Assembly: GCF_017569925.1 (NCBI RefSeq)
Contig: NZ_CP050854.1
Span: 2,108,001-2,172,000 of the forward strand
DNA: 64,000 bases
Reading direction: 5' to 3'
Source of the DNA: Brenneria izadpanahii
GTDB lineage: Bacteria > Pseudomonadota > Gammaproteobacteria > Enterobacterales > Enterobacteriaceae
Under the pieces are notes generated by a model. That model did not search any database, had not been told where the DNA came from, and saw nothing but the letters and a program-made list of their open reading frames with translations. Position numbers and translations under genes: made by a program. How positions within the stretch are numbered: position 1 is the first letter of the stretch; every line of letters starts with the position of its first letter. Shown here piece after piece: positions 1 to 9,970 of the stretch.

Positions 1-2
1 CG

Positions 3-566
3 CTGCAGCAGGATAGCGACGTTATTCGCCATTTTGAACAGAACGTTCCCCAGGAAGCTCTGCGGCTGCAATTATCCGATGCCGAATTAGCTCAGGCGCT
101 ATTGGATAAGCCTGCCGCCTTTTTGACATCATCAAATGGCTACCCGTTGCCGTCAACGCAGAAAGAGAACGAGCGGCCAGGCATAAAAAGCGCGCTTGAT
201 ATGGCAGAAAACGGACTGCATAAAGCCGTCAGCTTTAGTCAGGCATCCATGCACACGACCGATCTGACCAAGGCCGCCGGTAATAAAGTGGTAGTCGGGC
301 TTGTTGAACGTGCGGGTACGGCCGTGGTCGGTAAAGTGGTTGGCGCAATAGCCGGCGAAGCAGCCGGGGCCGCCGCCGCATCGGCGGTGGGGGCAGCCGC
401 AGGCCCGGTTGGTTGGGCCGTGAGCGGGGCGCTTGCGCTGGGGATGGGTATCGCCGATCTGGTAGGCTTTTTCAACGCGAAAAGTAAGTTGAGGCACCGA
501 CGTGCGGATTTTGCGCGCACGGTGAATCCAGTTCTGGAGCAATTTAATATAGCCAAGCCGCGTTGA
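3..566 (+). CDS. Partial accessory protein with Gly/Ala-rich hydrophobic C-terminus (5' end outside window)
   Basis: The frame is open from the first base, so this is the C-terminal ~187 residues of a longer protein; no internal ATG with a ribosome site marks a start. The polar N-terminal part is followed by a long Gly/Ala/Val-rich hydrophobic stretch (window codons ~95-155) holding two possible membrane helices around an AAAGPVGWAVSGALALG core, then a basic tail ending LEQFNIAKPR. I do not recognise the family. Such hairpins occur in pore-forming toxins and in some secreted effectors, but that is only a resemblance. In E. coli aspC is followed by gloC/ycbL here, so this gene is an insertion in the syntenic block. 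It converges on aspC and shares the hairpin terminator at 606-629. Confidence 0.6.
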   Translation: MQQDSDVIRHFEQNVPQEALRLQLSDAELAQALLDKPAAFLTSSNGYPLPSTQKENERPGIKSALDMAENGLHKAVSFSQASMHTTDLTKAAGNKVVVGLVERAGTAVVGKVVGAIAGEAAGAAAASAVGAAAGPVGWAVSGALALGMGIADLVGFFNAKSKLRHRRADFARTVNPVLEQFNIAKPR

Positions 567-605
567 ATTTCACGTGTTAGACAGACGCCGGGAGCCAGAA
601 ATAGT

Positions 606-630
606 AAAGCCAGCCGCAAGGCTGGCTTTA
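606..630. terminator. Bidirectional terminator between the left-edge gene and aspC
   Basis: A perfect 10-bp stem, AAAGCCAGCC (606-615) with GGCTGGCTTT (620-629), around a GCAA loop. The A and T ends of the stem supply a short U-tract in both directions. It lies between two convergent genes and probably ends both. Confidence 0.75.
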
Positions 631-652
631 GAGTTATATGCGTATCAATGCG

Positions 653-1843
653 TTATAGAACGGCAACAATGGCTTCGCACAACGGAGCCATATTTTCCGG
701 CGTCATGCCAGCCACGTTAATACGACCGGAATTAACGGCATAAACGCCGAATTCGTCGCGTAAACGCAGAACCTGCTCTTTAGTCAGCCCGCTGAATGAG
801 AACATGCCGTTTTGATTAATAATGAAAGAGAAGTCCTGTTTGGCGCCTTTCTCCTGCAGCGTATTAACAAACAGCTGACGCATACGTTGAATACGTTCAC
901 GCATTGCCGTCAATTCCTGCTCCCAAATGGCGCGCAGAGCATCATTGGACAGAATGGTGGCAACGACGGCAGCACCGTGCGACGGCGGATTAGAGTAGTT
1001 TGCGCGAATGACCGCTTTCACCTGGCTGAAAATTTTATCGGCGGTGTCGGCATCGGCGGCAACCAGCGTGCAGGCGCCCACACGTTCATTGTATAGGCCG
1101 AAGTTTTTGGAGTAAGAACTGCAAACAATCAGCTCTTTATGCTTTTCAGCAAAGATACGCAGACCTTCAGCATCTTCTTCCAGCCCACGGGCAAAACCCT
1201 GATAGGCGAAATCAAATAGCGGCAACCAACCTTTTTCTACAGAAAGCTCGGCTAGCTGCGACCACTGTTCAGCCGTAGGATCGATCCCCGTCGGGTTATG
1301 ACAGCAACCGTGGAACAGAACGACATCGCCAGCCTGGGCCGCTGCGAGGCTGCTTAACATGCCGTCAAAGTCTAATGAATGATTGGCCGCATCATAGTAA
1401 TTGTATTCACAAACTTCCAGACCGACGCTGGAGAATACGTTCTTGTGGTTCGGCCAGCTAGGGTTGCTTATCCAGATACGTTTTGCGCTGGTCTGTTTAG
1501 CCAGAAAATCGGCGGCAACGCGCAGGCCGCCCGTACCGCCCGGTGTTTGTGCGGTGCGGGCGCGTTTGTCGGCAATGATACTGTTTTCTTTGCCAAACAG
1601 CAGTTCTTGGGTGCGCAGACCGAATGCCGGCAGGCCGTCAATGCTCAGATAGTTTTTGGTGGTTTCGTTTTCCAGCAGAAATTGTTCTGCTTTTTTGACG
1701 CTGGTTAATACCGGCGTTTTACCGGTTTCATCTTTATAAACACCAATTCCCAGATTGATTTTATGCGGACGCTCATCCGCACGGAAAAGATCGGAAAGTC
1801 CGAGAATAGGATCGGCGGGTGCGGCAGAGATATTTTCAAACAT
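653..1843 (-). CDS. aspC: Aromatic/aspartate aminotransferase AspC
   Basis: PLP enzyme of 396 residues, the length of E. coli AspC. It moves the amino group between aspartate and 2-oxoglutarate (giving oxaloacetate and glutamate) and also handles aromatic amino acids. Visible marks: N-terminal [16 protein letters not shown], the cofactor-binding segment around NPTG ([12 protein letters not shown]), and the PLP lysine in [16 protein letters not shown] at residue 246. Cytosolic homodimer by family. The ATG follows a weak GGA ribosome site. It lies downstream of ompF on the same strand, as in E. coli, but a strong terminator at 2196-2222 and a 350-bp gap suggest its own promoter. Confidence 0.96.
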   Translation of the reverse strand: MFENISAAPADPILGLSDLFRADERPHKINLGIGVYKDETGKTPVLTSVKKAEQFLLENETTKNYLSIDGLPAFGLRTQELLFGKENSIIADKRARTAQTPGGTGGLRVAADFLAKQTSAKRIWISNPSWPNHKNVFSSVGLEVCEYNYYDAANHSLDFDGMLSSLAAAQAGDVVLFHGCCHNPTGIDPTAEQWSQLAELSVEKGWLPLFDFAYQGFARGLEEDAEGLRIFAEKHKELIVCSSYSKNFGLYNERVGACTLVAADADTADKIFSQVKAVIRANYSNPPSHGAAVVATILSNDALRAIWEQELTAMRERIQRMRQLFVNTLQEKGAKQDFSFIINQNGMFSFSGLTKEQVLRLRDEFGVYAVNSGRINVAGMTPENMAPLCEAIVAVL

Positions 1844-2195
1844 TGATTATATATTCCATAGCATGCAGAGGGGTTAAGCACGGTTTCTCAGATTACCGCC
1901 AGTAAAAGGCTTTGCCAACCGTTTGCTTGAAAGAATTCGGCAAAAATCAGGCGTGCCGACGCAACGGACGAATAACGGGACGTTCGCGCGGCGATGCGGG
2001 CCATAATTCGTACTGCGACGGTTATAGCGACCACATTGGATGATCGGGGCTGCGCCTTCTGCTCATCGCGGTCTCCTCAGTGAGAGCCTTGATAATCGGC
2101 CCGTTTCGTATTTTCAACGCCTAATTCAAATGTTAGCCGACAATTGCCGTTTATTAAAATTACCATCGTCAGCTTCATGCCTATTGATTGACAAT
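1844..2195. other. Intergenic gap between ompF terminator and aspC
   Basis: About 350 bases with no credible coding ORF on either strand. It should hold the aspC promoter (minus strand), but I could not pick a convincing -35/-10 pair or a TyrR-type operator by eye. No repeat seen. Confidence 0.5.
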
Positions 2196-2223
2196 AAAAA
2201 AGCAGCGCCGAAGCGCTGCTTTT
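2196..2223 (-). terminator. ompF rho-independent terminator
   Basis: Stem AGCAGCGC (2201-2208) and GCGCTGCT (2213-2220), CGAA loop, with an A-run at 2196-2200 that becomes the U-tract of minus-strand transcripts. A short T-run on the other side could make it bidirectional. Confidence 0.8.
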
Positions 2224-2270
2224 CTTGTGCGGTGTGAGCGATTAACTCGCTACACGCGATATTGCCAAAC

Positions 2271-3356
2271 TTAGAACTGGTAAACGATACCAACGTTAAC
2301 TACGTCGTTACCGTCGCCGTATACGTTATCGCTGTCGCGCAGGTCGATATCGTATTCAGCGTAAGTGGAGAAGTTCTTATTGAAGGCATAGGTAGCGCCG
2401 ATGCTAGCGTATTTAACCGCATAGTCGTTACGGCCAGCGTTAGTTGCTGTCGGGCTATCAACCTTGTCTTTACGGGAAACATAGGCCAGAGTCGGAGTCA
2501 GGCCGAAGTCAAAGTTGTACTGGGCAACGGCTTCAAAGATTTTGCTTTCATCAGCGATACCATTAGGTCCGTCGATTCTGAAGAAGTTACGAGCTTCACC
2601 ATAGGTTGCGGCCAGGTATACATTGTTGGCGTCATATTTCAGACCGGTTGCCCAGATGTCCGCTTTTTTACCGCCGATGGCGCCAGCAGTAACTGCACGC
2701 TGTTCATTCAGACGATCATAGGAGCTGTAAGAAGCAATAACGCCGATACCGATTTCGGATTCATAGGACAGGGAAGTACCCCAAGCATCGCCGTGGCTGC
2801 GAGAGATATTAGTAGACGAGTTTTCGTCTTTAGCCAGGTATTGCAGGCCGAATCCCAGACCATCAACCAGACCGAAGAAGTTGCTGTTACGGTAGGTAGC
2901 GGCATTACCGATACGGCCCGTCAGGGTGTCGGTGACGCTGGAATCACCGCCGTTTTCCGGCAGTACGTCGGTATAGCTGATACCGTCATAGGCGATACCC
3001 TGGTTACGACCATAGTCGAATGAACCGAAATCGCCAAATTTCAGACCGGCGAAAGCAAAACGAGTTCTGTCATCGCGACCACTCCAGTTATCTTCGGTAG
3101 TATTGCCATCGAACTGATATTCGAATTTACCGTAACCAGTCAGTTGGTCAGTGATCTGAGTTTCACCTTTGAAGCCCAGACGAGCATAGGTGTTATCTGA
3201 GTTATCACCATCACTACTCTCGAATGTATAACCGGCATGTACGCGACCGGTTAAATCCAGCTTGTTGCCGTCTTTATTGTAGATTTCTGCTGCATTTGCT
3301 GCACCAGCTGCTAACAGAGCCGGGATTACCACTGCAAGAATATTGCGCTTCATCAT
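2271..3356 (-). CDS. ompF: General porin OmpF-type (trimeric outer-membrane beta-barrel)
   Basis: Diffusion porin for small hydrophilic solutes. The precursor has a signal peptide (MMKRNILAVVIPALLAAGAANA, cleaved before AEIYNKDGNKLDL), then alternating amphipathic strands and the terminal Phe (VGIVYQF) read by the Bam machinery. At about 361 residues it matches E. coli OmpF (362). A longer ORF starts at 3386, but GAGGG just ahead of the ATGATG at 3356/3353 and the signal peptide fix the start there. The constriction-loop segment usually reading PEFGG reads PENGG here. Position beside asnS and aspC is as for ompF in E. coli. OmpR-like boxes lie upstream. Confidence 0.93.
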   Translation of the reverse strand: MMKRNILAVVIPALLAAGAANAAEIYNKDGNKLDLTGRVHAGYTFESSDGDNSDNTYARLGFKGETQITDQLTGYGKFEYQFDGNTTEDNWSGRDDRTRFAFAGLKFGDFGSFDYGRNQGIAYDGISYTDVLPENGGDSSVTDTLTGRIGNAATYRNSNFFGLVDGLGFGLQYLAKDENSSTNISRSHGDAWGTSLSYESEIGIGVIASYSSYDRLNEQRAVTAGAIGGKKADIWATGLKYDANNVYLAATYGEARNFFRIDGPNGIADESKIFEAVAQYNFDFGLTPTLAYVSRKDKVDSPTATNAGRNDYAVKYASIGATYAFNKNFSTYAEYDIDLRDSDNVYGDGNDVVNVGIVYQF

Positions 3357-3499
3357 TATTACCCTCATTGGTGTTATGTAGGACACCTGCCACTGCCATA
3401 AATAATTCTTGCGGAACTATTCCTGAAAGTTTGGTGTCTTCCTGTGTCTGAACGCAGTTTTCCATTCACCGGCCTGTTAATCTACCCCGAAAATGATAC

Positions 3500-3555
3500 T
3501 AACTTCGTAATCGGGTAACAAATGGAAAAAATGTATTTCAAAATGTAAAAAACAG
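3500..3555 (-). promoter_or_regulatory. Putative OmpR boxes upstream of ompF
   Basis: On the minus strand, TTTTTTACATTTTGAAATAC (about 3533-3552) closely resembles the TTTACATTTTGAAACA-type OmpR sites of E. coli ompC/ompF. A second GTTAC-containing stretch (TTTGTTACCC, about 3512-3521) follows in the same orientation. Distance to the start codon fits OmpR sites at -100 to -40 with a leader of about 110 nt. Recognised by eye only. Confidence 0.55.
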
Positions 3556-3582
3556 GGAACTTTGTGAGAGATATCTAAGTTT

Positions 3583-3610
3583 AAAAAAAAGAGCCGAATT
3601 TCTCGGCTCT
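3583..3610 (-). terminator. asnS terminator
   Basis: Stem GAGCCGA (3591-3597) and TCGGCTC (3603-3609), preceded on the plus strand by A8 (3583-3590), which gives a U-tract for minus-strand RNA. It separates asnS from the ompF promoter. Confidence 0.8.
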
Positions 3611-3650
3611 CCTTTTCTACATATTTGTTTTACTTATATTAAATTTTTAT

Positions 3651-5051
3651 TTAAAAGCTGGCGTTCCTCGGCGTCCTTGGAAAAGGGATAACATCGCGCA
3701 CATTTTGTACACCGGTAACATAGGCCACCAGGCGTTCAAATCCCAATCCGAAACCAGAATGCGGAATGGTGCCGTAACGACGCAGATCGCGATACCACCA
3801 GTAGTCTTCTTTGTTCAGCCCCATTTCTTCCATACGCCGATCAAGCTGCTCCAACCGCTCTTCACGCTGGGAACCACCGATAATTTCACCAATTCCCGGC
3901 GCCAATACGTCCATGGCGGCGACGGTTTTGCCATCGTCGTTCATGCGCATATAGAACGCCTTGATATCTTTCGGATAGTTTTTAACCACAACCGGCGCTT
4001 TGAAATGTTTCTCCGCCAGGTAGCGTTCGTGTTCGGAAGAGAGATCGACCCCCCAATAAACCGGGTTTTCAAATGTCTGACCGCAGTTGAGCAGGATTTC
4101 AACGGCGTCGGTGTAATCAATTTGGGCGAAATCAGAGCTGACGAAATTTTCCAGGCGGTTGACCGCATCTTTATCCACACGTTGCGCAAAAAACGCCATG
4201 TCATCGGCACGCTCATCAAGAACCGCCTTAAACACGTATTTCAACAGTTTTTCCGCTAGCCCGGCGATATCATCAAGCGAAGCGAAGGCCACTTCGGGCT
4301 CGATCATCCAGAATTCCGCCAGATGACGGCTAGTATTGGAATTCTCCGCGCGAAAAGTCGGGCCAAAGGTATAAATCTTGGAAAGCGCGCAGGCGTAGGA
4401 TTCGCCGTTTAGCTGGCCTGAAACCGTTAGAAAGGCTTCCTTACCGAAAAAGTCTTCGCTGAAATCCACTTTACCTTGCTCGGTGCGCGGCAGATTTTCC
4501 AGATCGAGGGTGGATACCCGAAACATTTCGCCGGCGCCTTCCGTATCTGACGCGGTGATCAGCGGCGTTGAAACCCAGAAGTAACCATTTTCGTTGAAAA
4601 ACCGATGAACCGCCTGCGCCAGCGTATGGCGAACGCGGGCAACGGCGCCGATGAGGTTGGTGCGGGGGCGTAAATGCGCAACTTCACGCAGATATTCTAT
4701 ACTGTGACGTTTGGCCGCCATCGGATAGGTGTCCGGATCGTCAACCCAGCCGACCACGTTTACCGCCGATGCCTGCAATTCGAAACTCTGGCCCTCGCCC
4801 GGCGACGCAACGACTTTACCCGTTACTTCGACAGAACAGCCGGTGGTCAGGCGCAGAACGTCATTCTGGTAATTGGAGAGATTATTATTAACCACAGCCT
4901 GTAATGGATTAAAGCAGGAGCCGTCATAAACGGCAACAAAGGAGATACCGGCTTTAGAATCTCTCCGGGTACGTACCCAGCCGCGCACGGTGACTTCGCT
5001 GTCAACGGCGACACGGCCTTGCAGTACGTCGACTACAGGCACTACGCTCAT
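3651..5051 (-). CDS. asnS: Asparaginyl-tRNA synthetase
   Basis: Class IIb aminoacyl-tRNA synthetase that charges tRNA-Asn with asparagine; cytosolic dimer. At 466 residues it equals E. coli AsnS. An N-terminal anticodon-binding OB-fold (about 1-110, with [12 protein letters not shown]) is followed by the class II catalytic core: motif 2 area [21 protein letters not shown] and motif 3 [27 protein letters not shown] at the C-terminus. Lies between pncB and ompF on the same strand as in E. coli. The ATG follows GAGAG. Confidence 0.97.
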   Translation of the reverse strand: MSVVPVVDVLQGRVAVDSEVTVRGWVRTRRDSKAGISFVAVYDGSCFNPLQAVVNNNLSNYQNDVLRLTTGCSVEVTGKVVASPGEGQSFELQASAVNVVGWVDDPDTYPMAAKRHSIEYLREVAHLRPRTNLIGAVARVRHTLAQAVHRFFNENGYFWVSTPLITASDTEGAGEMFRVSTLDLENLPRTEQGKVDFSEDFFGKEAFLTVSGQLNGESYACALSKIYTFGPTFRAENSNTSRHLAEFWMIEPEVAFASLDDIAGLAEKLLKYVFKAVLDERADDMAFFAQRVDKDAVNRLENFVSSDFAQIDYTDAVEILLNCGQTFENPVYWGVDLSSEHERYLAEKHFKAPVVVKNYPKDIKAFYMRMNDDGKTVAAMDVLAPGIGEIIGGSQREERLEQLDRRMEEMGLNKEDYWWYRDLRRYGTIPHSGFGLGFERLVAYVTGVQNVRDVIPFPRTPRNASF

Positions 5052-5373
5052 AAAATTCTCTCTTCAATTAATAGGGATTAAAAACGTAACAGCCCCAATG
5101 CGATATTCGGCAAACGCGCCTTAATTCCATAATCGCTGCGCTGCGTTACCAGCGATTCCCGCCTGCGCGGGAATGACGACGATGAGTCTGGGCATAACGC
5201 CGCAATAAACGATAGGCAGACTAGCGTTTGCCGGCAACTTTAAATATTGGGGTTTTGCTATGTTACTTGCCGTTAGGCAGGACACAAGTAGAAATCGCCG
5301 GAATGTCATAAGTTTTATGCATTCCGGCGAAAGTAGGTCAAAGCTTAGGCAATCGGGATGATATTAGCTTCAC
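5052..5373. repeat. asnS-pncB gap with dispersed palindrome
   Basis: A 322-base gap. Near 5155-5174 is the palindrome ATTCCC-N8-GGGAAT in the context GATTCCCGCCTGCGCGGGAAT, the core of the widespread dispersed repeat whose translation reads VIPAQAGI (similar to the dRS3-type core of Neisseria). The minus-strand 62-codon ORF here is that repeat translated, not a gene. At 5303-5331 CATAAGTTTTATGCATTCCGGCGAA follows the pncB end; no clear terminator was seen. Confidence 0.55.
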
Positions 5374-6579
5374 TTAACTGGCTTTTCTGACGCGCGGCAA
5401 ATCAAAGGCTTTGCGCAGTTCAGAGACGAAAGCCTGATCCTGACAAATAGTTTTACCGGGACTGTCGGAAAGTTTCGCCACGGGTTTGCCATTGCACTCC
5501 ACTAGCTTGATGACGATATTTAATGGGTTAACGCCCGGAATATCGCATGTGAGTCGTGTTCCTATGCCAAATACCAGATTGATCCGCTGCCAGAAATGGC
5601 GGTAGATGCTCAGGGATTTGTCGAGGTTCAAATTATCGGAGAACACCAGCGTCTTGCTGAGCGGATCGATGTTCAAACGCTGATAATGGGCGATGGCTTT
5701 TTCACCCCAGTCGATAGGATCGCCGGAGTCATGCCGCAGCCCCTGATAAGCGTTGGCGAACGAATAATCGAAATCGCGTAAAAAAGCATCCATCGTAATG
5801 CAGTCTGTCAGCGCGATGCCCAACTGATCGGGATATTCGTGTAGCCACATCTGTAAAGCGGCGCGTTGACTGTTGGCAAGCTCCTGGCTGATCCGCTGGT
5901 GAGCCTGGAACCATTCATGCGCCTGCGTGCCGACGGGCGCCAAATTTAAGCGCCGGGCCAAATCATAGTTGCTGGTGCCGATTAAATAAGGAAACTCGGC
6001 CTGCAACGTACTGACGATCGCGTGTTGCACTTCGCGGGAGAAACGCCGCCGGGTGCCGAAATCCATCAGTTTGAAACGGCTGGTATCAACATCCGCGCTG
6101 ATGGCGCGGAAATGAGCAAGCGTTTTATGCAGTTGATCAATCGCCTGAGAGGGCTCAACCTGAGGCGAACGGTTGCGATGAACCACCTCGCTAATCACCG
6201 CCAGTAATGGAACCTCCCATAAAATGACTTCGCGCCACGGCCCGGCGATACGAATATCCAGTTTGCCGTGATGATTTTTAATACTGACCTGCTGCGGGTT
6301 GAAACGGAACTTACGCAGCCAGTCAAGGTAATCCCGCTTAAAAAACGGCAGGGAAGAAAGATAGCGGTATTCTTCGTCGCTCAGAGCCAAGAACCGCATA
6401 AGAGCGACCTGCTCGGCTATCTCTTCAGCATAGATTCCTAACAATTCATCACTGCGGCAGCGGAATTCAGCCGCTACATCGACATCATAGTAATGATGAT
6501 ACACCGCCTGCTGCATATGCAGCTTATAGGCATCGGTATCCAGTAATGACGTTAGAATCGGGGAATTGTGTAAAGTCAT
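5374..6579 (-). CDS. pncB: Nicotinate phosphoribosyltransferase
   Basis: NAD salvage enzyme: nicotinate + PRPP (+ ATP) to nicotinate mononucleotide. 401 residues, close to E. coli PncB (400). Family marks: [20 protein letters not shown] near the N-terminus, [30 protein letters not shown] with the conserved HEWFQAHQ, and GLRHDSGDP near residue 280 in the PRPP-binding region. Divergent from pepN with a 233-bp shared control region; I looked there for a NadR-type palindrome and did not find a convincing one. Confidence 0.96.
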   Translation of the reverse strand: MTLHNSPILTSLLDTDAYKLHMQQAVYHHYYDVDVAAEFRCRSDELLGIYAEEIAEQVALMRFLALSDEEYRYLSSLPFFKRDYLDWLRKFRFNPQQVSIKNHHGKLDIRIAGPWREVILWEVPLLAVISEVVHRNRSPQVEPSQAIDQLHKTLAHFRAISADVDTSRFKLMDFGTRRRFSREVQHAIVSTLQAEFPYLIGTSNYDLARRLNLAPVGTQAHEWFQAHQRISQELANSQRAALQMWLHEYPDQLGIALTDCITMDAFLRDFDYSFANAYQGLRHDSGDPIDWGEKAIAHYQRLNIDPLSKTLVFSDNLNLDKSLSIYRHFWQRINLVFGIGTRLTCDIPGVNPLNIVIKLVECNGKPVAKLSDSPGKTICQDQAFVSELRKAFDLPRVRKAS

Positions 6580-6812
6580 AATGCGTTACAGCATCCTCGT
6601 TAAACGCGCGTCCACTGTCGGGACAATCGGCAAGGTTCGATCAGTATACCCTGCTTATTTAAATATTGCCTTATCACAACATATTGGGGTTCCTAACGCG
6701 AGATTCAAATGTGCTCTGCAAGGATTATTATTCTCATTATTTTGTCGTGGTAACATTGACGTAACAGGCATAGACTTAATTCCTGAAGCTTATGACGAGG
6801 TGAAAACTTTAT

Positions 6813-9428
6813 ATGAATCAACAGCCACAAGTGAAATACCGCCATGACTACCGTGCGCCGGATTACACCATTACAGACATAGCGCTGAGTTTTGATCTGG
6901 ACGCGGAGAAAACCAGGGTAAAAGCAGTGAGCCGTGTTGTGCGGCAGGGCGAGCAGGGCGCTCCCTTGAAGCTGGATGGCGAAGGCCTGAAGCTGGTGAG
7001 TCTGAGCGTTGACGGCTCGTCATGGACGGATTATCAGGAACAGGACGACGGACTGCTGCTGACGCAGTTGCCGGCTGAATTTACGCTGAGCATTGAAACT
7101 GAAATCAATCCGGCGGCCAATAGCGCGCTGGAAGGGTTGTATCAGTCCGGTGAAGCGCTATGTACGCAGTGTGAAGCGGAAGGTTTCCGCCATATTACCT
7201 ATTATCTCGATCGCCCGGACGTGCTGGCGAAATTTACCACGCGCATCACCGCGGATAAGTCGCGCTATCCGTATCTGCTTTCCAACGGCAATCGTATCGC
7301 GCAGGGGGATCTGGCTGACGGCCGTCATTGGATCGAATGGCAGGATCCTTTCCCGAAACCCTGCTATCTGTTCGCGCTGGTCGCCGGCGACTTTGATGTG
7401 CTGCGGGATCGTTTTACTACCCGCTCCGGACGGGACGTCGCGCTTGAACTATACGTCGATCGCGGCAATCTGGATCGCGCCGGTTGGGCGATGGAGTCAT
7501 TGAAAAACGCCATGAAGTGGGATGAAACCCGTTTTGGGCTGGAGTATGACCTCGATATCTACATGATTGTCGCGGTGGATTTCTTCAACATGGGCGCGAT
7601 GGAAAACAAAGGGCTGAACGTCTTCAACTCCAAATATGTGTTGGCGAAGGCCGAAACCGCGACCGATAAAGATTACCTGAATATTGAAGCGGTGATTGGC
7701 CATGAGTATTTCCATAACTGGACCGGTAACCGCGTAACCTGCCGCGACTGGTTTCAGCTTAGTCTGAAAGAGGGGCTGACGGTTTTCCGCGATCAGGAGT
7801 TCAGTTCAGATTTGGGCTCGCGGGCGGTCAACCGGATTGATAATGTCCGGGTGATGCGCGGGGCGCAGTTTGCCGAAGATGCCAGCCCGATGTCGCACCC
7901 GATTCGTCCCGATCAGGTTATAGAAATGAACAACTTCTATACGCTGACCGTGTACGAAAAAGGTGCGGAAGTGATTCGCATGATGCATACCTTGTTAGGC
8001 GAAGAAAAATTCCAGGCGGGCATGCGTCTTTATTTTGAACGCCATGACGGCAGCGCGGCGACCTGCGATGATTTTGTTCAGGCGATGGAAGACGCCTCCG
8101 GCGTGGATCTGTCCCAGTTCCGCCGCTGGTATAGCCAGTCGGGAACTCCGGTGCTGACTATCCGTGATGAGTATGACGCGCAATCCCAGCAATATACGCT
8201 GGTCGTTAGTCAAATGACGCCGGTAGGGGCCGACAAGCAGGCAAAACTGCCGCTGCATATTCCGCTGGATATCGAACTGTACGATAAACTCGGGCAGGCG
8301 ATCCCATTGCAGAGAAACGGCGAGAAGTTGTCCTCGGTGCTAAATGTTACCGAGGCGGAACAAACCTTTATTTTTGATCAGGTTCCCTGCCAACCGATCC
8401 CTTCTTTATTACGTGAGTTTTCCGCGCCGGTAAAACTGAATTATGCCTGGAGCGACGATCAGTTGACGTTCCTGATGCGCCACGCCAGCAATGCGTTTTC
8501 CCGCTGGGATGCGGCTCAAAGCCTGTTGGCGAATTATATTCGCCTGAATGTGGCCCGCTATCAGCAAAAACAGGCACTGTCGTTGCCGATGCACGTGGTT
8601 GATGCATTCCGCGCCATTCTGCTGGATGAGAAGCTGGATCCCATGCTGGCATCGCAGATCCTGACGTTGCCGAGCGAAAATGAGATCGCCGAATTGTTTG
8701 AAACCATCGATCCTGTGGCCATTGCGGCCGTGCGTGACGGCATGGTTCGTGCGATGGCGAAAGAGATGGCTGATGAATGGCTGGCGGTTTATCGCGACAA
8801 TCTGTTGCCGCAGTATCGTATCGAGCATGAGGATATCGGTAAGCGCGCGTTGCGTAACGTATGTCTGTACTACCTGGCGTTTGGCGATGAGGCTCAGGCT
8901 GATAAACTGGTGTCCGCGCAATACCAGCAGGCTGATAACATGACCGACTCGCTGGCGGCGCTATCGGCGGCGGTGAGCGCGCAGCTTCCGGGGCGCGATG
9001 CGCTGCTGGCCAGTTTTGACGACCGTTGGCATCAGGACGGCTTGGTCATGGACAAATGGTTTACCTTACAAGCCACCAGTCCGGCTGCCGATGTGCTCGA
9101 ACGGGTTCGCGGGCTGCTGCAACACCGGTCGTTCAGCTTGAATAACCCAAACCGTCTGCGTTCGCTGATCGGCGCCTTTACCGCATCCAACCCCTCTGCG
9201 TTCCATGCGGAAGACGGCAGCGGTTATCGTTTCCTGACCGAAGTTCTTACCGATCTCAATACGCGCAATCCGCAGGTGGCCGCGCGTTTGATCGAGCCTT
9301 TAATCCGCTTGAAACGCTATGACGCAAAACGTCAGGCGCTGATGCGTCAGGCGCTGGAACAGTTAAAAACGTTGGATAATCTATCCGGCGATCTGTTTGA
9401 GAAAATCGGCAAGGCGTTGCAGGATTAA
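6813..9428 (+). CDS. pepN: Aminopeptidase N (M1 zinc metallopeptidase)
   Basis: Cytosolic broad-specificity aminopeptidase that finishes degradation of peptides. 871 residues (E. coli 870). GAMEN substrate-binding motif at 261-265, zinc site HEYFH at 297-301 and the third ligand glutamate about 19 residues later in LKEGLTVFRDQEF. Domain order by family: beta domain, thermolysin-like catalytic domain, small beta-sandwich and a long helical C-terminal domain. ATG at 6813 follows GAGG at suitable spacing; the stop is followed by a strong terminator. Confidence 0.97.
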   Translation: MNQQPQVKYRHDYRAPDYTITDIALSFDLDAEKTRVKAVSRVVRQGEQGAPLKLDGEGLKLVSLSVDGSSWTDYQEQDDGLLLTQLPAEFTLSIETEINPAANSALEGLYQSGEALCTQCEAEGFRHITYYLDRPDVLAKFTTRITADKSRYPYLLSNGNRIAQGDLADGRHWIEWQDPFPKPCYLFALVAGDFDVLRDRFTTRSGRDVALELYVDRGNLDRAGWAMESLKNAMKWDETRFGLEYDLDIYMIVAVDFFNMGAMENKGLNVFNSKYVLAKAETATDKDYLNIEAVIGHEYFHNWTGNRVTCRDWFQLSLKEGLTVFRDQEFSSDLGSRAVNRIDNVRVMRGAQFAEDASPMSHPIRPDQVIEMNNFYTLTVYEKGAEVIRMMHTLLGEEKFQAGMRLYFERHDGSAATCDDFVQAMEDASGVDLSQFRRWYSQSGTPVLTIRDEYDAQSQQYTLVVSQMTPVGADKQAKLPLHIPLDIELYDKLGQAIPLQRNGEKLSSVLNVTEAEQTFIFDQVPCQPIPSLLREFSAPVKLNYAWSDDQLTFLMRHASNAFSRWDAAQSLLANYIRLNVARYQQKQALSLPMHVVDAFRAILLDEKLDPMLASQILTLPSENEIAELFETIDPVAIAAVRDGMVRAMAKEMADEWLAVYRDNLLPQYRIEHEDIGKRALRNVCLYYLAFGDEAQADKLVSAQYQQADNMTDSLAALSAAVSAQLPGRDALLASFDDRWHQDGLVMDKWFTLQATSPAADVLERVRGLLQHRSFSLNNPNRLRSLIGAFTASNPSAFHAEDGSGYRFLTEVLTDLNTRNPQVAARLIEPLIRLKRYDAKRQALMRQALEQLKTLDNLSGDLFEKIGKALQD

Positions 9429-9478
9429 CGCAAGTATCGCTGCTGCGGACCGTCGATACGGCTGACGGTTATAAAATA

Positions 9479-9511
9479 ACGGAGGGGAAGGCAACCCCCT
9501 CCATTTTTTTA
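9479..9511 (+). terminator. pepN terminator
   Basis: GGAGGGG and CCCCTCC arms around AAGGCAAC, followed by a T7 run. It lies 50 bases after the pepN stop. Confidence 0.85.
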
Positions 9512-9595
9512 CTCATCCGCGCAACAGCGGGCATCTTCATATCAGACAATCGTTTTACTTTCCTGCGTGATGGAATTACCATTCCCGCCCAGCGC

Positions 9596-9921
9596 TATAC
9601 CCGTCATACTTCAAGCTGCAGGTGCGTTGGCTTTATTACTTGGCCCAGTCATGGGCCGCGCTCCGCAGGCGCCGCCGCAAGCGGCGTTCAAATTTGCTCC
9701 CGGCAGATTTGTCGCTCACCCAGTCACATACTGGTGTAAGCGCCTGGGGACTAATGAGAGATATCCTGTCTCTCACCGCTGGCTGGTCAACTTCGTTCCT
9801 GACGAATTTGCCGCTGCGCCGCCGCGTGACTCAGCCTGCGGCTTCGCCCCCTCGGGGCCAGCGCAAGGGCTGTTCACAACGCCATGCGTTTTGTCCTGCA
9901 ACTCGAATTATTTAGGGTATA
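9596..9921. repeat. MITE-like 326-bp element with imperfect terminal inverted repeats
   Basis: The ends 9596-9621 (starts tatacccgtcatacttcaag) and 9896-9921 (reverse complement starts tataccctaaataattcgag) are inverted repeats matching at 20 of 26 positions, both ending ..TGCAG. The ORF through it (from 9567) carries no recognisable protein and runs out of frame into pyrD. This terminal motif recurs in enterobacterial intergenic repeats and related half-copies appear elsewhere here (about 37494, 42966-43034, 48757). No transposase inside; no clear target duplication apart from a possible TA. Confidence 0.6.
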
Positions 9922-9970
9922 AAGAGTATTGTGACTTTATTCATTTGCGAATGGGATCTCAGGAGACGAT

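Noticed and set aside
2262..3023. 253-codon plus-strand ORF antisense to ompF
   Set aside because: Lies wholly opposite a clear porin gene; sequence is the low-complexity shadow of its codon use, and no ribosome site or family match is seen.
5121..5309. 62-codon ORF containing VIPAQAGI
   Set aside because: This is the translation of a dispersed palindromic repeat, not a protein-coding gene.
6580..6812. NadR operator before pncB
   Set aside because: No TGTTTA-N6-TAAACA-like palindrome found in the divergent region.
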